64,000 bases of DNA from Alopecurus myosuroides (lineage: Eukaryota > Streptophyta > Magnoliopsida > Poales > Poaceae), in assembly GCA_028641055.1 (NCBI GenBank), contig CM054063.1:179310756-179374755 (forward strand), given 5' to 3'. The notes beneath the pieces are model-generated. The model had not been told where the DNA came from. It worked only from the letters and a program-made list of their open reading frames with translations, and did not search any database. Positions 1-11,724 of this stretch are shown here, one piece after another. The position numbers and the translations under genes are program-made. Each line of letters opens with the position of its first letter. Position 1 is the first letter of the stretch.

Positions 1-701
1 GTTCATTAGAAGATTAACACCTCTCATATGCCAGATGCACCAAGGCCAACTCCTCGTTAGCATGATCGTAGTCCTTTCGAGCCGAGGGATACTCGTGATA
101 TGTATGCTAAGGGGCAGAATCCTGGTGTATCCATTCAGCCGCAAAAGCAGAGGGAGTAGCAAGGGGAGATAGAGAATGAGAAGGATGTTCCTCTCAAGTT
201 CGTAAGGAAAAGAGGTAGCTCCCTTGCCGTATGGGAAAACTCCCGGGTGATTCTTAGTCACCGTTCTGATCTCCGTTCCTACAAGCATTGTGTCATGAAT
301 TTGTGTCGTCAAGTTCTCGTTGTGGTTGAACTTGTTTCATGAACTTGTGGATTTGCACTTTATTATGGTATGTAATAAACCTATTTTAGGTCATTGTTGT
401 TGAACTTATGTCGTTCTCTTTTCTATTTACAGTTATCCATTAAAATATATCTTCGTAAATTATATTCTCTATTGCTACATTCTATGTTCTTTATTGTTAG
501 AACTATCCTTAATAACTTGGAAAAATTATGATTGAGGTTATTCTCAATAACTTGTAAAAACTACGATGGAGGCCAATATATGTTTTATTGCCAATATATG
601 TTCTCTAAATGTGTTTTTCAAAGGACAGTTTAAAATGTATTGGAAACTAATTAGAACATTCGTAACTAATTATTCTTATGAGTTTTAGGATCAAATACTT
701 T
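1..701. other. Unassigned decayed sequence, possible coding remnant
   Basis: No recognised gene. Roughly the first 350 bases read as a hydrophilic, protein-like frame on the plus strand, broken by in-frame TAG codons near 58 and 157. It could be a degraded transposon ORF. The rest is AT-rich. A phrase like acttgtaaaaactacgatggagg (about 550-575) recurs in similar form just after 5340, so the solo LTR probably sits inside this same older repeat. Confidence 0.3.
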
Positions 702-1880
702 TGTCACACCCCAAATTTGGGACACTTGTAACACATGAGGGAGACCAATTTTGTGAGCCAACAAAAACTTTTTAATTCCCTTGTGTAATCCAACATGATG
801 TATTTGAACCATGGTTATCTATGCAATGCAAGCAAATCTGATTCAAAAATCATTCACTTGTTTTCTGATGTTTCTGATCATTTCTGGATTATTTCCCATT
901 TTGGTATCTTTGTTTTCCTAAATCAAAGTTCATGTGGCAATGTTGAAATCAACTTATATTTAATATTGGGATTGATTAGAATACAGAAAACAATTTGAAA
1001 AAAGTTAAACCCAAGGTTTTGCTTAGGTTTTTCTAATAAAAACCATTTCTGAAAAGTAAGTCAATTAGGTGTTTTTCACCCTTGTTATCTATATGCTAGG
1101 GATTCACATTTTGTGTTTTCTTGGCATGGATGTGATCTCCATTATATGGACTACAATTTGGTTAACTTTGTTTGAAAAATTGAATCAATTGCTTGCTGTT
1201 TTTGTGTTAAGAAAATAAGGCAGAATTAGTGATTTTTGGAAAACAGAGAAAAACTCAAACTAGCCATTTTTCACCTTGTTTTCATGATGCATTTGAGTTT
1301 CAAAATTTTTTCTTTTGCTGTTTAAGAAAGTACAAATGTTGCTTAACAGAACCATGCTTGGAAAACAAACTTTGGAAAATGTTTGAGTCATGAAAACAAA
1401 CCAAACTTTTGGCTAATCCACACTGCATTCCAACACTTAGAAAAATTTCTGAAACTAAAACTTAACTGAATTTTTTCAGAAAACAGTGAGATTGCTCGAT
1501 TTTCAAATGACCATATCTTTTTTGTTGCTAAACCAAATGCTGCACAGTTTGGTGCTTCTAGAAGCCTAGTCAGCACTCTACCCATTCCATGCCTTAGCCA
1601 CCAAGTGGTTTGACGAGACAAGAAGAGAGAGAGCGAGGTTCAGAGAGGGAAACGGGAAGGGAGGGATGGGCAGGCCTGACAGCCTCATCCCTGCCCGTGC
1701 CACAGTGGCACTCCTGGGTGTTCTTCGCCTCTCGTCGCACAAGTGGGCATTGACCCGTCCCTTCGCGACCCTGGACGCGCCCAAGGGCCGTAGGGCACGG
1801 TAGGGGCATGCCGGAGCGCACACGGGCGCGTCTCACTGACGCCCGTGGCCACCCGAGCGTGCACCACCGTCGCCAGCCCC

Positions 1881-1886
1881 TATAAG
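1881..1886 (+). promoter_or_regulatory. Putative TATA box of the solo LTR
   Basis: TATAAG sits in a GC-rich block, followed by a C-rich stretch typical of a plant 5' leader. The related LTR at 44674-50709 has a TATAAG (minus strand, near 49526) in the equivalent place. Confidence 0.5.
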
Positions 1887-2097
1887 ACCATCCACGAGGC
1901 CACTGCCCCTGCGTCCCCCCTCACACTCCCTCACTCGCACTCCGTAGCCACCACAATGAGCTCGAGCAGCTCTAGCTAGCTCGAATCGCCGGAGAAATCA
2001 GTGCGGCCACCGCGGGTCACCGAGGTGAAATACTCTCGCCCTCGTCCACCCTAGCCCTCTCTGTCACCGTAGAACGAACCCCCACTCTCCGTGGACC

Positions 2098-5060
2098 GTG
2101 CCTGACCCTCCCCGTGGTTTCTCATTTGCAGGAACGCCGGAGAGCTTGTCGGAGCCGCTGCGGGACGTCTGCACGGCACCGTCGATTGGAGCCACCTCGA
2201 GCCGTGATCTCTGCGCCCCTGCATGGCCACGAGCACCTGCGACCACTTCGACAACTCGCCATCGTCCTACGAGCCCCCTAGGTGAGCTTTCTTGACCGAG
2301 TTCGTCGCCGGCCGCTCGCGTCCTCGTCGGAGAGAAGAAAGGAGGGAGAGAGAGAGAGAGGTGACGGCAGTGCGCCGTAGATCTATCTCGAACCAGTACG
2401 CGCTTTCGCGCGCGTCTCGGAAGCGAGGCGGGCCGCCAAGCGCAGATGGGCCGCGCGCCCGTGCGCTGCTCAGCCTGCTGCCATGTTTTCTTTTTCTTTT
2501 CAAAAATAAACAGAACCTGTTGTTTTACTTTAATCATGAAAGAAAATGTTAAGCTCAAAAATAAAATGAACCAAAATTACCTGAGATGCATGAACAAATT
2601 CTTGAACGGATGCAACTGACAGAACTGGTTTTGGATGATTCGAGAACGAATGAAAAATGTTGAACTGGGCACTGTCGGTTAGGGAAAAAATGATATAAAT
2701 TTTGATTGAAATGGTTAAAATGTGCAAACTAAAATTCCTGAAGTAGCCCTTGACTAGATCTACCAGTAGAACTTGACCTCACCTCAAGGTGAGCTACCAT
2801 TTGAAAATTACATTCATTTTGGTAAAAGTCCGGTAGCCTGTTCTGTGACTTTTAGGATTTATTCTACAACACTTTTTGATGTGAATACAATTGGATCTGT
2901 TAGATATTAGATAGATATAAGTTATCCTAGCTTTGTGTGATTTTTAGAGCTCTAGAACGAATTTGGCAACAGATCTAAGAAAATGCACTTTTCTGTTAAG
3001 GATAAAATGAATAGTTTTGATTTGTAAATAATTGCTTGCTAGTGTCATTCTATTTTCTAGCATGTGTAAATGATGTGTTGAGTGTTATCATGTTGTTTTC
3101 TCACAGAGATGCCATGTTAGAAAGTTTATGCAAGTTTAGGATTTGTTTTAAACTAGTATGAGCATAGGAGTAATCTCTAGTTTATGTCTATTTAATTTTG
3201 TAAATGGAAATGCTTACCTATGTTTTGTCCAAGTTACTAGGAGTATTTTCACATGGATCCAGTACCATTTTGGTACTGGTTATTACTTGATTTCATCTCT
3301 TTAAGGTCACATTTGTTTCTTTAGGAATGCATGTATAGGTTTAATATTTATTATTAGTAGTATTGTTTTCACTAGAATCACTAGTAGTATTTTTGTTAGA
3401 ATATTTGGGGTTTCCACAAGTTGGACCAGAGGCTAAATGTATCTTAAATGACATGGAAAACTTAGTGGAACACCCACTGGTTCCATCTCATGTGGTTGAG
3501 AAATAAGTTATTTCAACCATAGTAGTTGTAGTCATAATAGTAAATATTATTATTTTTGATGCATGCTTGTGTGGAATTGTTTTATGAACTTGTGTGTTAT
3601 CTTTGTGTGTTCATTGCTTGCTGTATGTTATAGTTGGGTGTAATTGTTTGCTTAGTAAGGTTCTGATTGAGTGTTATTACTTTTATTTTACGACGATAGA
3701 AACCAACGAAGAGATAGTTGGAGCAGGAGGTTATTACTACCACTCCTGTTGTGAGCAAGAGCAAGACCCTCGTTTCCTCCAAGGCAAGCCATCCTTAAAA
3801 CTTTTTGTTATTTCCCCACTTATCATTATGCATTATCTACTTCTGAAGTTTTCAAAAACTTGATTACCAAAAACTATTTTTATTGAGTGAATATTACTAA
3901 TATTATTATATAGTATATTATCACTTTGCCATTAGTCAACTTGGTGTTACCAAGCCTTTAGCCACCATAAGGTATATAAATACCGCTTAAGATAATAATC
4001 TTGAGTCCCTAAGTGGACATTTTTTTAATGTGCTTTTGCAAACAAAATAGTTCTATGAGAAGTCCACGGTGGAAAGGCGGGATCTTGTTCACCGGGGGAA
4101 CTAAGGAGTTGTTTTCAAATGTTTTACAAAAGGCACATAACCTAATCTTCGCTGGACAACCAAGACGTACTGCCACTTTACCCCAACATGGGTACGGGGC
4201 CTATCTAGATACTTGAACTTGTTAGTATGTGTCCTATCCCAAGATGCTATAGAGAGGATGATTCTCTGAACCGAAATGTTGCCAGGAGGGAGAAAACGGG
4301 ACATGCAAAGTGTGGGATTAATTTCTCCTCCGGTTGCGACAATTGGGTCCCCTGTTTGGCGATGTGTGACATGGTGCCAGGGGGAATAAACCTGATTGAA
4401 GGGATAGCCATATACTAGCTTGTGTCAAAGTGGACATTTAGGATCATTCTTCTGGCGCTTGCATATCGCTGTGTCGATCCATGGGTGGTCCATGGCAGAC
4501 GTTTGGATCTAGTGGAATGTGTACACCTCTGCAGAGTAAAACTATTCAGAATAGCCGAGCCCTCGGATATGGGCAGTTGAAAGGCCATGTAGCTAGTATT
4601 GTGCTAAGTTTTCAAAAGATGTTTTTAAACAGAAGACTTGTACTTGGGAGGTACCGATGAAGAATCTGGACATGTCGTCCCGAGAAGTTTTGCAAAGAAA
4701 ACTTTTTCTTTTATAAAACAAGTTTATAAAAACCTCTTGTACATGCGATATCTACAAGAGAAAGAAAAACTATACTATTTTCTTCTGAAGTATCTTCTTC
4801 AACGAAGATACAGATTAACATGACTGCAACTGTGGTGTCATCTTATATGAACACCATTGGTAGTGAGCCCTAATTATGGCCTACCTATCCACCATATAAG
4901 CATGATGCATTTTGTAAGTATATAAAGGATGACTTGCTGAGTACATTCAAACGTACTCATATGGTTTCCCCCCTGGCTATTTACTTGGCCAGACTTTGAG
5001 GAGACACCGCCAGAGGAGGAATACGAGGAGGGTTACTACTCTGACGATTATGCGAACTAG
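2098..5060 (+). other. Putative spliced coding unit inside the LTR
   Basis: Three exon-like blocks fit together. Block 1 ends at 2281 before a GTGAGC donor. Block 2 is 3700-3783, after an AG acceptor and before an AAG|GCAAGC site that would be a GC-AG donor. Block 3 is 4993-5060, after a TTGGCCAG acceptor, ending in TAG. Intron phases agree, so one frame runs through all blocks and ends in an acidic, Tyr-rich tail finishing Y-A-N-stop. The opposite-strand LTR copy at 45025-44958 has a last block of exactly the same length (68 nt) in the same phase and with the same ending. The upstream start is not settled: the frame is open from about 2098, with a possible leader intron at roughly 2024-2130. 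No known domain. Function unknown. Confidence 0.4.
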
Positions 5061-5340
5061 GCCCGGCTCCCTGGTCAGCAGCCTGTCGGTGACGGCGTGA
5101 CATGGGCTATCTACGTTTGTTTGTTTTCCGCTGTGTTAGTGAGTTGTAAGACTTTGTCTGTCCTGCGTGGCAGTAAATAAATACTTGGTCATGTGACCAT
5201 TGGCTTGTAAGACCGTTGTTATTCGTGTTATGGATAATGTATCTGTGTACCACTTCGTATGTTGTTCACGACTGAATTTCTTTGGATCGTGAATCTATGC
5301 ATATGAGGGGTTCTGGACCTTCCGGTTTGGGGCCTCCACA

Positions 5341-5760
5341 ACTTCGTACAAAAAGGTTGAAGGCTACCTTCAAAAAGGTCAAAAAACTATGATGGAGGAT
5401 ATCCTCACAAAGTTGAAAATAAGCAAATCTATCTAGGAGCATAACGCCCTTAATTCCGCGGAGTTGACGTGGAATTCCTTGCTAACATCAGGTTAGGATC
5501 TGTTAGGTCGAGGATTTAGTAAGGATTTGATGAGGAATTCTGTGTCTAGTTGTCTAACGCTCCCAACAACGGCGTTATGACCCCATCACACGGAATTCCG
5601 CGGTAATTTCCGGCACGGCTCTCTTAGGTCGAGGATTTAGCCAGGTTTATCCCGGAATTCCGCGCTAGAATATGTAACGCCCCGGTGGACGGCTTTATGT
5701 TCACCAACATGACGCCTTGGATCTTCGCGTTGTGTCTACCAGCATGACGCCTTGGACCAA
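5341..5760. repeat. Degenerate 121-bp-spaced repeat
   Basis: The phrase ttaggtcgaggatttag occurs at 5503 and again at 5624. Between and around the copies, taacgc...ggcgttatg arms and ggaattccgcg phrases recur, giving an imperfect tandem structure with inverted elements. atgacgccttgga follows twice near 5709 and 5743. I could not assign it to a transposon family. Confidence 0.4.
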
Positions 5761-6097
5761 GCCATTATCCCCTGTTTTCCAGGTTTTGTTTAATTTTTTA
5801 TTTTTCTTACACATTTGCCATAATTTATATTACCATTTTTCTTACACAATTGCCACACTCTATAGTATCATTTTTCTTAAAGTAAAGCATGTCAAGTGCA
5901 TTGCCATAATGAAAGATGACACAAAGAAATTCATTGATTTTCAAATACATTGGTAGAGCACGAATAATGACACAGTATAGCATTTAGAACACGAATAAAA
6001 ACATAATCTGACACAATGACATGATGAACACGAATACTAACAAATTCTGACATAAGGACATGCAGAGCGACGCTAAACCCGCACGACTCGGCCTACT

Positions 6098-6623
6098 ACT
6101 TCTCGTCGAAGCTGGTGTCTTTATCGTCAGAGCTGCTCTCGTCGGAGCTATCCTGGCAGCAACTAACGCGGACAAGGGTGCCGTCGAACATCCTGATCTC
6201 GAGCACGTCCACCCCCCTTCATTCTTGTACCCGAAGGTCAGCATGTAGCCCCGCTCCAGCTTGTGCATGCGGGTGAACTGCGCCCATCCTCGACGGAAGA
6301 AGAGGTCTTGGCCGCATCCATGTTTACCTCAATGGGCCCGTTGATGCAACCCTCCAACTCCAACATGAAGCTATGGGGCCCATTGCCGGCGAGCAGGTCT
6401 GAAGTAGGCGTAGCCTCTTCCCCAATGGCTCGAACAGGTTGATGTAGAAGTCGGGCACCAAGATACCCTCCTCCGCAGCAGCAGCGGTCTCGCGCCCACG
6501 CCCCGCGGCCATGCCCTCCAGGCACACGTCCTCCGTGTCCAAGCTCACGCGCTCCATAAGCTTCCGCCTCCTCGTTGTTGGTTCCACGACCATCACCTCC
6601 ACGTCCACGCGCTCCGCGTCCAC
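6098..6623 (-). pseudogene. B3-domain-like protein pseudogene
   Basis: Read on the minus strand, pieces of one protein are found in successive frames. An N-terminal piece ends in PDFYINLFEPLG (to about 6420). A middle piece reads GPHSFMLELEGCINGP (about 6395-6325). A third, GWAQFTRMHKLERGYMLTF (about 6280-6225), is followed by MFDGTLVRV and an acidic Ser/Asp tail ending at a stop near 6098. The order FYxxLF ... GWxxFxxxHxLxxGxxLxFxY ... FDG is that of plant B3 DNA-binding domains, a nuclear transcription-factor fold. At least three frameshifts separate the pieces (about 6420, 6310 and 6195), so it cannot make the full protein. It could be a decayed host gene or a fragment carried by a transposon. 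The family call is by motif only. Confidence 0.5.
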
Positions 6624-9169
6624 GGTGACACGGTCAATAATGTCTCAGGCCTCCGTGTTACGCTAGAGAGCATAACTACCTATAGGCGGGCGGTATGAAA
6701 TAGAGTTATTTTTTCCAAAAAAAATTTTTTTGGTTCAGGGGGTTAGATTATGAATTTGCTACCCAAAAGGTTATTTATGTAAAACTTCACACTTTTGCAG
6801 AGTAGTGGCGTAGTCCTGCAGCGTGGGGAAAAGAAAAGAAAGCCTTCGCTTTTCGCCAGAGTAGCGGAGTGTAGGTAGGTGCTACTTACACGAAAGAGGA
6901 AACTGGCTTCCTGGCTAAACACAAAGCTTGTACGAAGACGACACAGGAATAAAACCTCACATGCTCCGCTTCAGCTGTGAAGTAAAGCAAACACGCACAC
7001 CACGGCCAAGGACGTCGATTTTCAAAATTCATGCTGCTTGAGACTACAACCTCACATCTGACCAAGTACTATGTGGCTCGTAGTTTGCAGGTTGCGCAAT
7101 GAGCATTGCAGTTGAAACTCGTTTACATAGAACGATTACTGCTTGCCTGCACAAGACAAGGCAAATTCGGTGGAGCTCGGACAGAGGCTGCTGCACTAGC
7201 CACAGATTCATGGTGGCTAGTTGAGCTATCATTGTACGTACTACATATATACAAATTCGCCCTACTGGTCATGACAAACAGGACACAAAAATTTGCCTGC
7301 ACAAGATGAAGCAAATTGAGCAGAGTTTGAACAGGGTATCGCTGCACATACAGATTCACATGATCTCGGCCATCACAGGATATGCAAACAACCTACCAAG
7401 CATGACAGAAGAACCCCATATTCATATTATGTTTTACTTAGATAACAATCCGGAGGGTGCTTAGATATCATGGTGGCAAACATTTGCTTAAACTGTCACA
7501 TACGGAGTAAAGTAGTCGGAGCTTAGCTTCCCTGAACGACGTGGAGATATCGCAGCTATGCAGCAGCGGCCAGAAATGAAAGCGTGTGATCTGACTTCGA
7601 GCAAAGACATGTGCTCATACCTCGTCTCGGCAAGTAGTCACCACCCTGAATCATAGGAATGAAAGAATCATCAGCTAGTGATTCAAACTTGTGGAGTACA
7701 ATTTTGTGAGCAAATGGGAGGAGCGATTGGTCAAAAGCAACTTTGTAGACAGAGCATTAAACACGTGTACGTGCATGGTGTTTACGACTCGAAACTGCTC
7801 CAGATGTTTACTCTTTATAAAAAAGCAACAACAAAAATCTTGAAAGACAAATATTGTACATTCAGATTCAGATGACTGAGAAATAGGGAAGAACTATGTA
7901 TGAAAAGAGAAAGTGCATCAAATGGGCTATTCACTAAACTCCCAAGTCCCCAAACAAAATGTGTGGGGGGCTGACAATGTCTACTGATTGCACGCAATGA
8001 ACTACAAGGTACTTAACCAGTAATGAGATGATGAATACCAATAGTATCTGTCACAAGCTTCTTTGGCCTTCTAGTGGCCAAATCGGGGGATAATATCCCA
8101 AAAGGGCAGCTTTATCCTTGTTAAATGTAAAGATAAGATAATGCAAAGGAGAATTTGGTCATGGCACAACTGAGCTCGAGGGAATATGACCTTCACCCTA
8201 CCCACCACCAAAAAAGGTCAAAGAAAAGAAAAAAAGAGCATGAACGTAAATTTAGATGGTTATTTCCAGTTATTTTAACAACATATGTTCTATGGTACAT
8301 TGCATAACAGATAGGAATAGTTGCCTCCATATTTTAGTGGTTAAGGACCATGACAGTGACAAGTGAAAATATTTATTTCCTTCAAACAAATTAAGATGCA
8401 CGCTACAGATAGATTTTATATCATATACTTTTTTAAAAAAAATGGGACATTTTATTAAAGCCGCTAGCTGATAGATACAAATAAACCTGAGCTCTGCAAC
8501 AACACGGTGACAAAGCATCGAGGATGCACACACACATACAACATAAGGCTAAGAAACAAGAGAAGGCAACAAGAGCAACGCCCATAGTCATTGTCTTTGA
8601 AAATCTAACCTAGCGTCTCTTAGTTTCATGGCGAAGCTGCACATTCCACAACCATCAGCAAGAAGGAACTCTGGACAACACTACCTCGTGAAGTGAACCA
8701 CTGAATCTCGGTAACAAAGTCCCCAATGCATGAATTCAACCGAAGACGAAGGCGTAACCGGACACAGGTGGCCACCACCGGATGGATTCGCCAGACAAAC
8801 CAGCCGCCAGATATGACAGATCGGCCACCGGATGGATCAGCCGCCACCATGGGTCAGTGATTCAGTCGCCAGCCATGAACGCACACGCCACCAGGATGTG
8901 AAGTGACTGCTCCACGGATCACGCGAGAAGATGACGCGCCACCACCCTGTCCCCGATGGCGCTGAGGGGGAGAGGTCACTGGGTTGGTGCGGAAGGCACT
9001 GGGAGATTTCCCACCCATGTCACCAATGCGGACGATGCAGGGTATGTATTCATGGCAAAATTAACAAAATAAAGAATACATGTTTTTCACAGAAGGTCAA
9101 AAGCCAGAGTAAATATTCATATTGCAACCAAAAAATATGTTGCTTACACACATATAGGTACATAATTTC
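6624..9169. other. Intergenic genic-island sequence
   Basis: No convincing gene. A degenerate direct repeat of about 70 bp is visible: cctgcacaagacaaggcaaa near 7147 and cctgcacaagatgaagcaaa near 7293, about 146 bp apart. Around 8430-8530, a poly-A/T-flanked block with ttttattaaagcc resembles a retroposon 3' end, but I cannot name it. Codon-like GC-rich stretches near 8630-9030 have no open frame of substance. Confidence 0.35.
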
Positions 9170-9171
9170 TA

Positions 9172-9291
9172 CTCCCTCCTCATATTAATTGTCTGAAAGT
9201 TGGACAAAAGTGGATGTATCTAACACTAAAATATGTCTAGATACATCCACTTTTGTCCAACTTTGAGACAATTAATATGAGACGGAGGGAG
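9172..9291. mobile_element. Stowaway-type MITE
   Basis: A 120-bp near-perfect inverted repeat begins CTCCCTCC and ends GGAGGGAG, with TA on both sides (9170-9171 and 9292-9293). The arms share aattaatatgag / ctcatattaatt and cacttttgtccaactt. This is the structure of Stowaway (Tc1/mariner-derived) MITEs, which favour gene-rich DNA. The arms are interrupted by only a few mismatches, and the central loop contains tctaacactaaaatatgtctaga. Confidence 0.92.
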
Positions 9292-9293
9292 TA

Positions 9294-9989
9294 CCATTGT
9301 GCAGATTTCATGCATATGAACCTCATGTCCATATATATAAATATGTTATTACTTAGAACTCAAAACTCTAATAGCAAATATAAAAGTTGCAACCATGCAA
9401 GAGCCTCGCTGGAACATTGTTTCCGTGAGAGGCACAAGCTAATATGTCCATTTGCAAATTTTCGACAAAACGAAGCAGCTCCGTTGAATTTTTATGAATA
9501 ACATTTACCTTCAATTCAGTTTTTGCAATCACCCTTGGAATTATAAAGGTAAATTAAAAGTTATCTACAAGTACATTAAACAAGAACAGGTGGAATGTAT
9601 GATAAAACTAAATATAATCCAAAAGAAGTTGTGAAGGCAAGTAAATGAACGTTATGTTAGCATTGGTTCAAACTTTACTTCGCACGTGCTAAATAAAACC
9701 TGTGCTATGGAAGTCACTTGAAGAGATCATAATTCAAGGGACGCTGCCATCAAACTTCATGCATATAGTGCTTTTCAAGTTAATGTAAACAGAAATTGCT
9801 AAATACAATGCTGTAACAGGCAAGCTTCAGAAAGTGATCAGAATAGGGTGATCAGAGCATGTGATTAGCCCTATTACTGCCAGCATACATTATCGCTAAC
9901 CAAACTTCTATTGAACAGTAACTTCTCACTGCTCGCCGCTTTGTGCAAAGGCGTATCAAAGAAAAAAAAAATTCTACCCTCGAAAAAAA
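9294..9989. other. Intergenic, no feature seen
   Basis: AT-rich non-coding sequence between the MITE and a LINE scrap. I see no gene, promoter or repeat that can be supported. Confidence 0.4.
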
Positions 9990-10250
9990 TATCTTTTTAA
10001 AAAAAGGCAAAAGGTTTGCCATTTCCATTAATTAGAAGAGGTTGTTTAATTGTTAGCTAAGGGCATTTTAAAAAGGGTGTACTCTATCGGTGTTAAAAAA
10101 CTCAAATGCTTAGCACTAGCCAATCCCAAATTCAACGCTTTGATCAAGGGTGCCTATATTTGGAAAATACACAGATTTCTCTTGTTCCAAATCTCCCATG
10201 AGACAAGCATATTGGAAGAAACCCTTAGAACATTACAGGTCCTAAAATCA
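9990..10250 (-). mobile_element. 5'-truncated LINE remnant (ORF2 C-terminus)
   Basis: On the minus strand around 10185-10080, the translation reads EIWNKRNLCIF, then a stop, then AKHLSFLTPIE. This is the usual C-terminal end of plant LINE ORF2 after the zinc-binding RT region (WxIWxxRN ... AKxLxxL). It ends leftwards in an A/T-rich tract. It lies about 170 bp downstream of the F-box gene stop codon and in the same orientation. It is too short and mutated to function. Confidence 0.5.
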
Positions 10251-10422
10251 ATGGATTCGCTTGTGCTTCCAACCCTGTTAGCCTAGCTAGTACGCTGATG
10301 CACACACACATATATGAAAATTTGTCTGAGCAAATAAGCATTTTATCAAGCAACATCACTGAACAAAAAATGTCATGAAGAGGAAACGAAGATCTTACAA
10401 ATTACCGAAGGTTGTCAAGCCA

Positions 10423-11724
10423 TTACGCTTGAGCAAGGAATGCAGGCGGCCATGCCAGGAAATAGGCGTAGATTGGGTCCCCATACTCCATTCCGCCTTT
10501 CATCACCAGGCGCTCCAGCTTGCGAGTCTTCAGATCGAACGAGTAGCGCCCATATCCCGACATCTGGATGAATAGCTTCCCAGTGCGCCCCGCGTCGATG
10601 TCGGTGATCCAGATGCTCGCCATCCTGGCCCTCGTGTCCCTGGGCAGGCCAGGCACCGTGTCGTACACCTTGTGAAGATTCATCTCCTTCTCCACATGCC
10701 ATCCATTGTCGCTGCTCCTGGTCTCCCCACGCACCCAGAGCTGCATCACCTGGTTCTCCACGGTCACAATGCAGAGCCGCCCGTCATCAGGCGTCTCCCC
10801 GACGCGGTACTTGCTGAAATGGTCCCCGAGCACGGATGGCGCTAGCAGGTAGGAGAATTGCAGCGTCGCAGGGTCCAGCGCCAGCACGCGGCCGGAGTTG
10901 CAGATGTGCCAGTAGAGCTTCCCGGCGGCGTGCACGCAGCGGCCCTTGAACCACTTGGGGTCGAAATCGACCTCGACCTCCATGTCCCGCGGGAGCGCGC
11001 GCCAGCGGCACTGGCCGTCGTCCACAGACGCGACCCAGGCGCGCGGGCGCCCGTCCTCGATGGCGAAGCAGACGGCCTCGAAGCAGAGTTTGCTCGGGTG
11101 CGCGCGGGAGAGAAGCGCGGAGCCGACGTAGTGCCTGCAGAGGCGCCAGCGGCGATCGTCGGGCACCGTGCAGCGCGGTGGCGGTGGGAGGAGCACGTGG
11201 CGGCGCGTGGCCGGGTCGAGGACGAGGAGGCGTGGGAGGGCCCCCTTGGCGGGCGACACGGTCGGTTCGAGAAGCAGGAGGCCCTGGTGGCAGTCGCAGA
11301 GCTTGGAGCGGGAGGCGTCCGGGGCGAATTCGAGGCAGTGGCGCGGGGAGGAGGGGCCGAGGGGAGCGAACACGGCGTCGTAGTGGGTTCGCTCGGCGTC
11401 CTTGATGGGCAGCGAGGGAGGGGTTTTGACGGGGTGGAAGAAGTAGCCGAGGAGGGGAGGGGCGCGGGGAAGGCATCGGGCGGCGGCGCGGCGCCAGCGA
11501 TGGCAGGCGAGGGCAGCGCGGAGGAGGTCGGCGAGCGGGAGACGGCGGAGAACGTTGCGGAGGACGGGCCCGGTGAGGACGTCGATCGCCTTCGGCCCCT
11601 CCTTCGGCTCCACCGGCCGTGGCGGCTGAATCGAGGTCGGCGAGCTAGAGGAAGGTGGGGTTTTGGGTTTAGGTTTGGGTTTGGCTTTGCTTCCGCCTTT
11701 CTTCTTCCCAGCTTTCCGCGCCAT
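10423..11724 (-). CDS. F-box protein
   Basis: An uninterrupted 433-residue frame with a plant-like ATG in a GC-rich 5' region and a TAA stop at 10425-10423. Residues 1-40 are a Lys/Pro-rich low-complexity lead (KKKGGSKAKPKPKPK). Residues about 47-88 form an F-box (VLRNVLRRLPLADLLRAALA, then CHRWRRAAARC). The rest resembles grass F-box-associated regions, with GLLLLEP, VLDPATRRHVLLPPP, LYWHICNSGRVLALDP and WITDIDA. F-box proteins are the substrate-recruiting subunits of SCF (Skp1-Cullin-F-box) ubiquitin ligases; the target cannot be told from sequence. It is a single coding exon. The many other long frames across this GC-rich gene are shadows. It is the only intact host gene in the window. A LINE lies about 300 bp upstream of the start codon and a LINE scrap just downstream. 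Confidence 0.88.
   Translation of the reverse strand: MARKAGKKKGGSKAKPKPKPKTPPSSSSPTSIQPPRPVEPKEGPKAIDVLTGPVLRNVLRRLPLADLLRAALACHRWRRAAARCLPRAPPLLGYFFHPVKTPPSLPIKDAERTHYDAVFAPLGPSSPRHCLEFAPDASRSKLCDCHQGLLLLEPTVSPAKGALPRLLVLDPATRRHVLLPPPPRCTVPDDRRWRLCRHYVGSALLSRAHPSKLCFEAVCFAIEDGRPRAWVASVDDGQCRWRALPRDMEVEVDFDPKWFKGRCVHAAGKLYWHICNSGRVLALDPATLQFSYLLAPSVLGDHFSKYRVGETPDDGRLCIVTVENQVMQLWVRGETRSSDNGWHVEKEMNLHKVYDTVPGLPRDTRARMASIWITDIDAGRTGKLFIQMSGYGRYSFDLKTRKLERLVMKGGMEYGDPIYAYFLAWPPAFLAQA

Larger units (their letters stand above)
702..5340 (+). mobile_element. Solo LTR of a LARD-like Gypsy element (4.6 kb)
   Basis: The segment begins TGTCACACCCC and ends CCTCCACA, giving TGT...ACA termini. Flanks are ACTTT (697-701) and ACTTC (5341-5345), a probable 5-bp target duplication with one mismatch. 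No primer-binding site follows and no polypurine tract precedes, so it is a solo LTR. It is clearly homologous, in opposite orientation, to the LTR at 44674-50709: same start, similar GC-rich promoter block, same splice-like sites, and a shared end region (ttgttcacgactgaattt). The length fits the very long LTRs of Triticeae LARDs such as Sukkula; that family comparison is from memory. Confidence 0.8.

Noticed and set aside
2064..2558. 164-codon minus-strand frame in the solo LTR
   Set aside because: Lies in the GC-rich promoter/leader block, is low in complexity, and has no counterpart kept in the other LTR copy.
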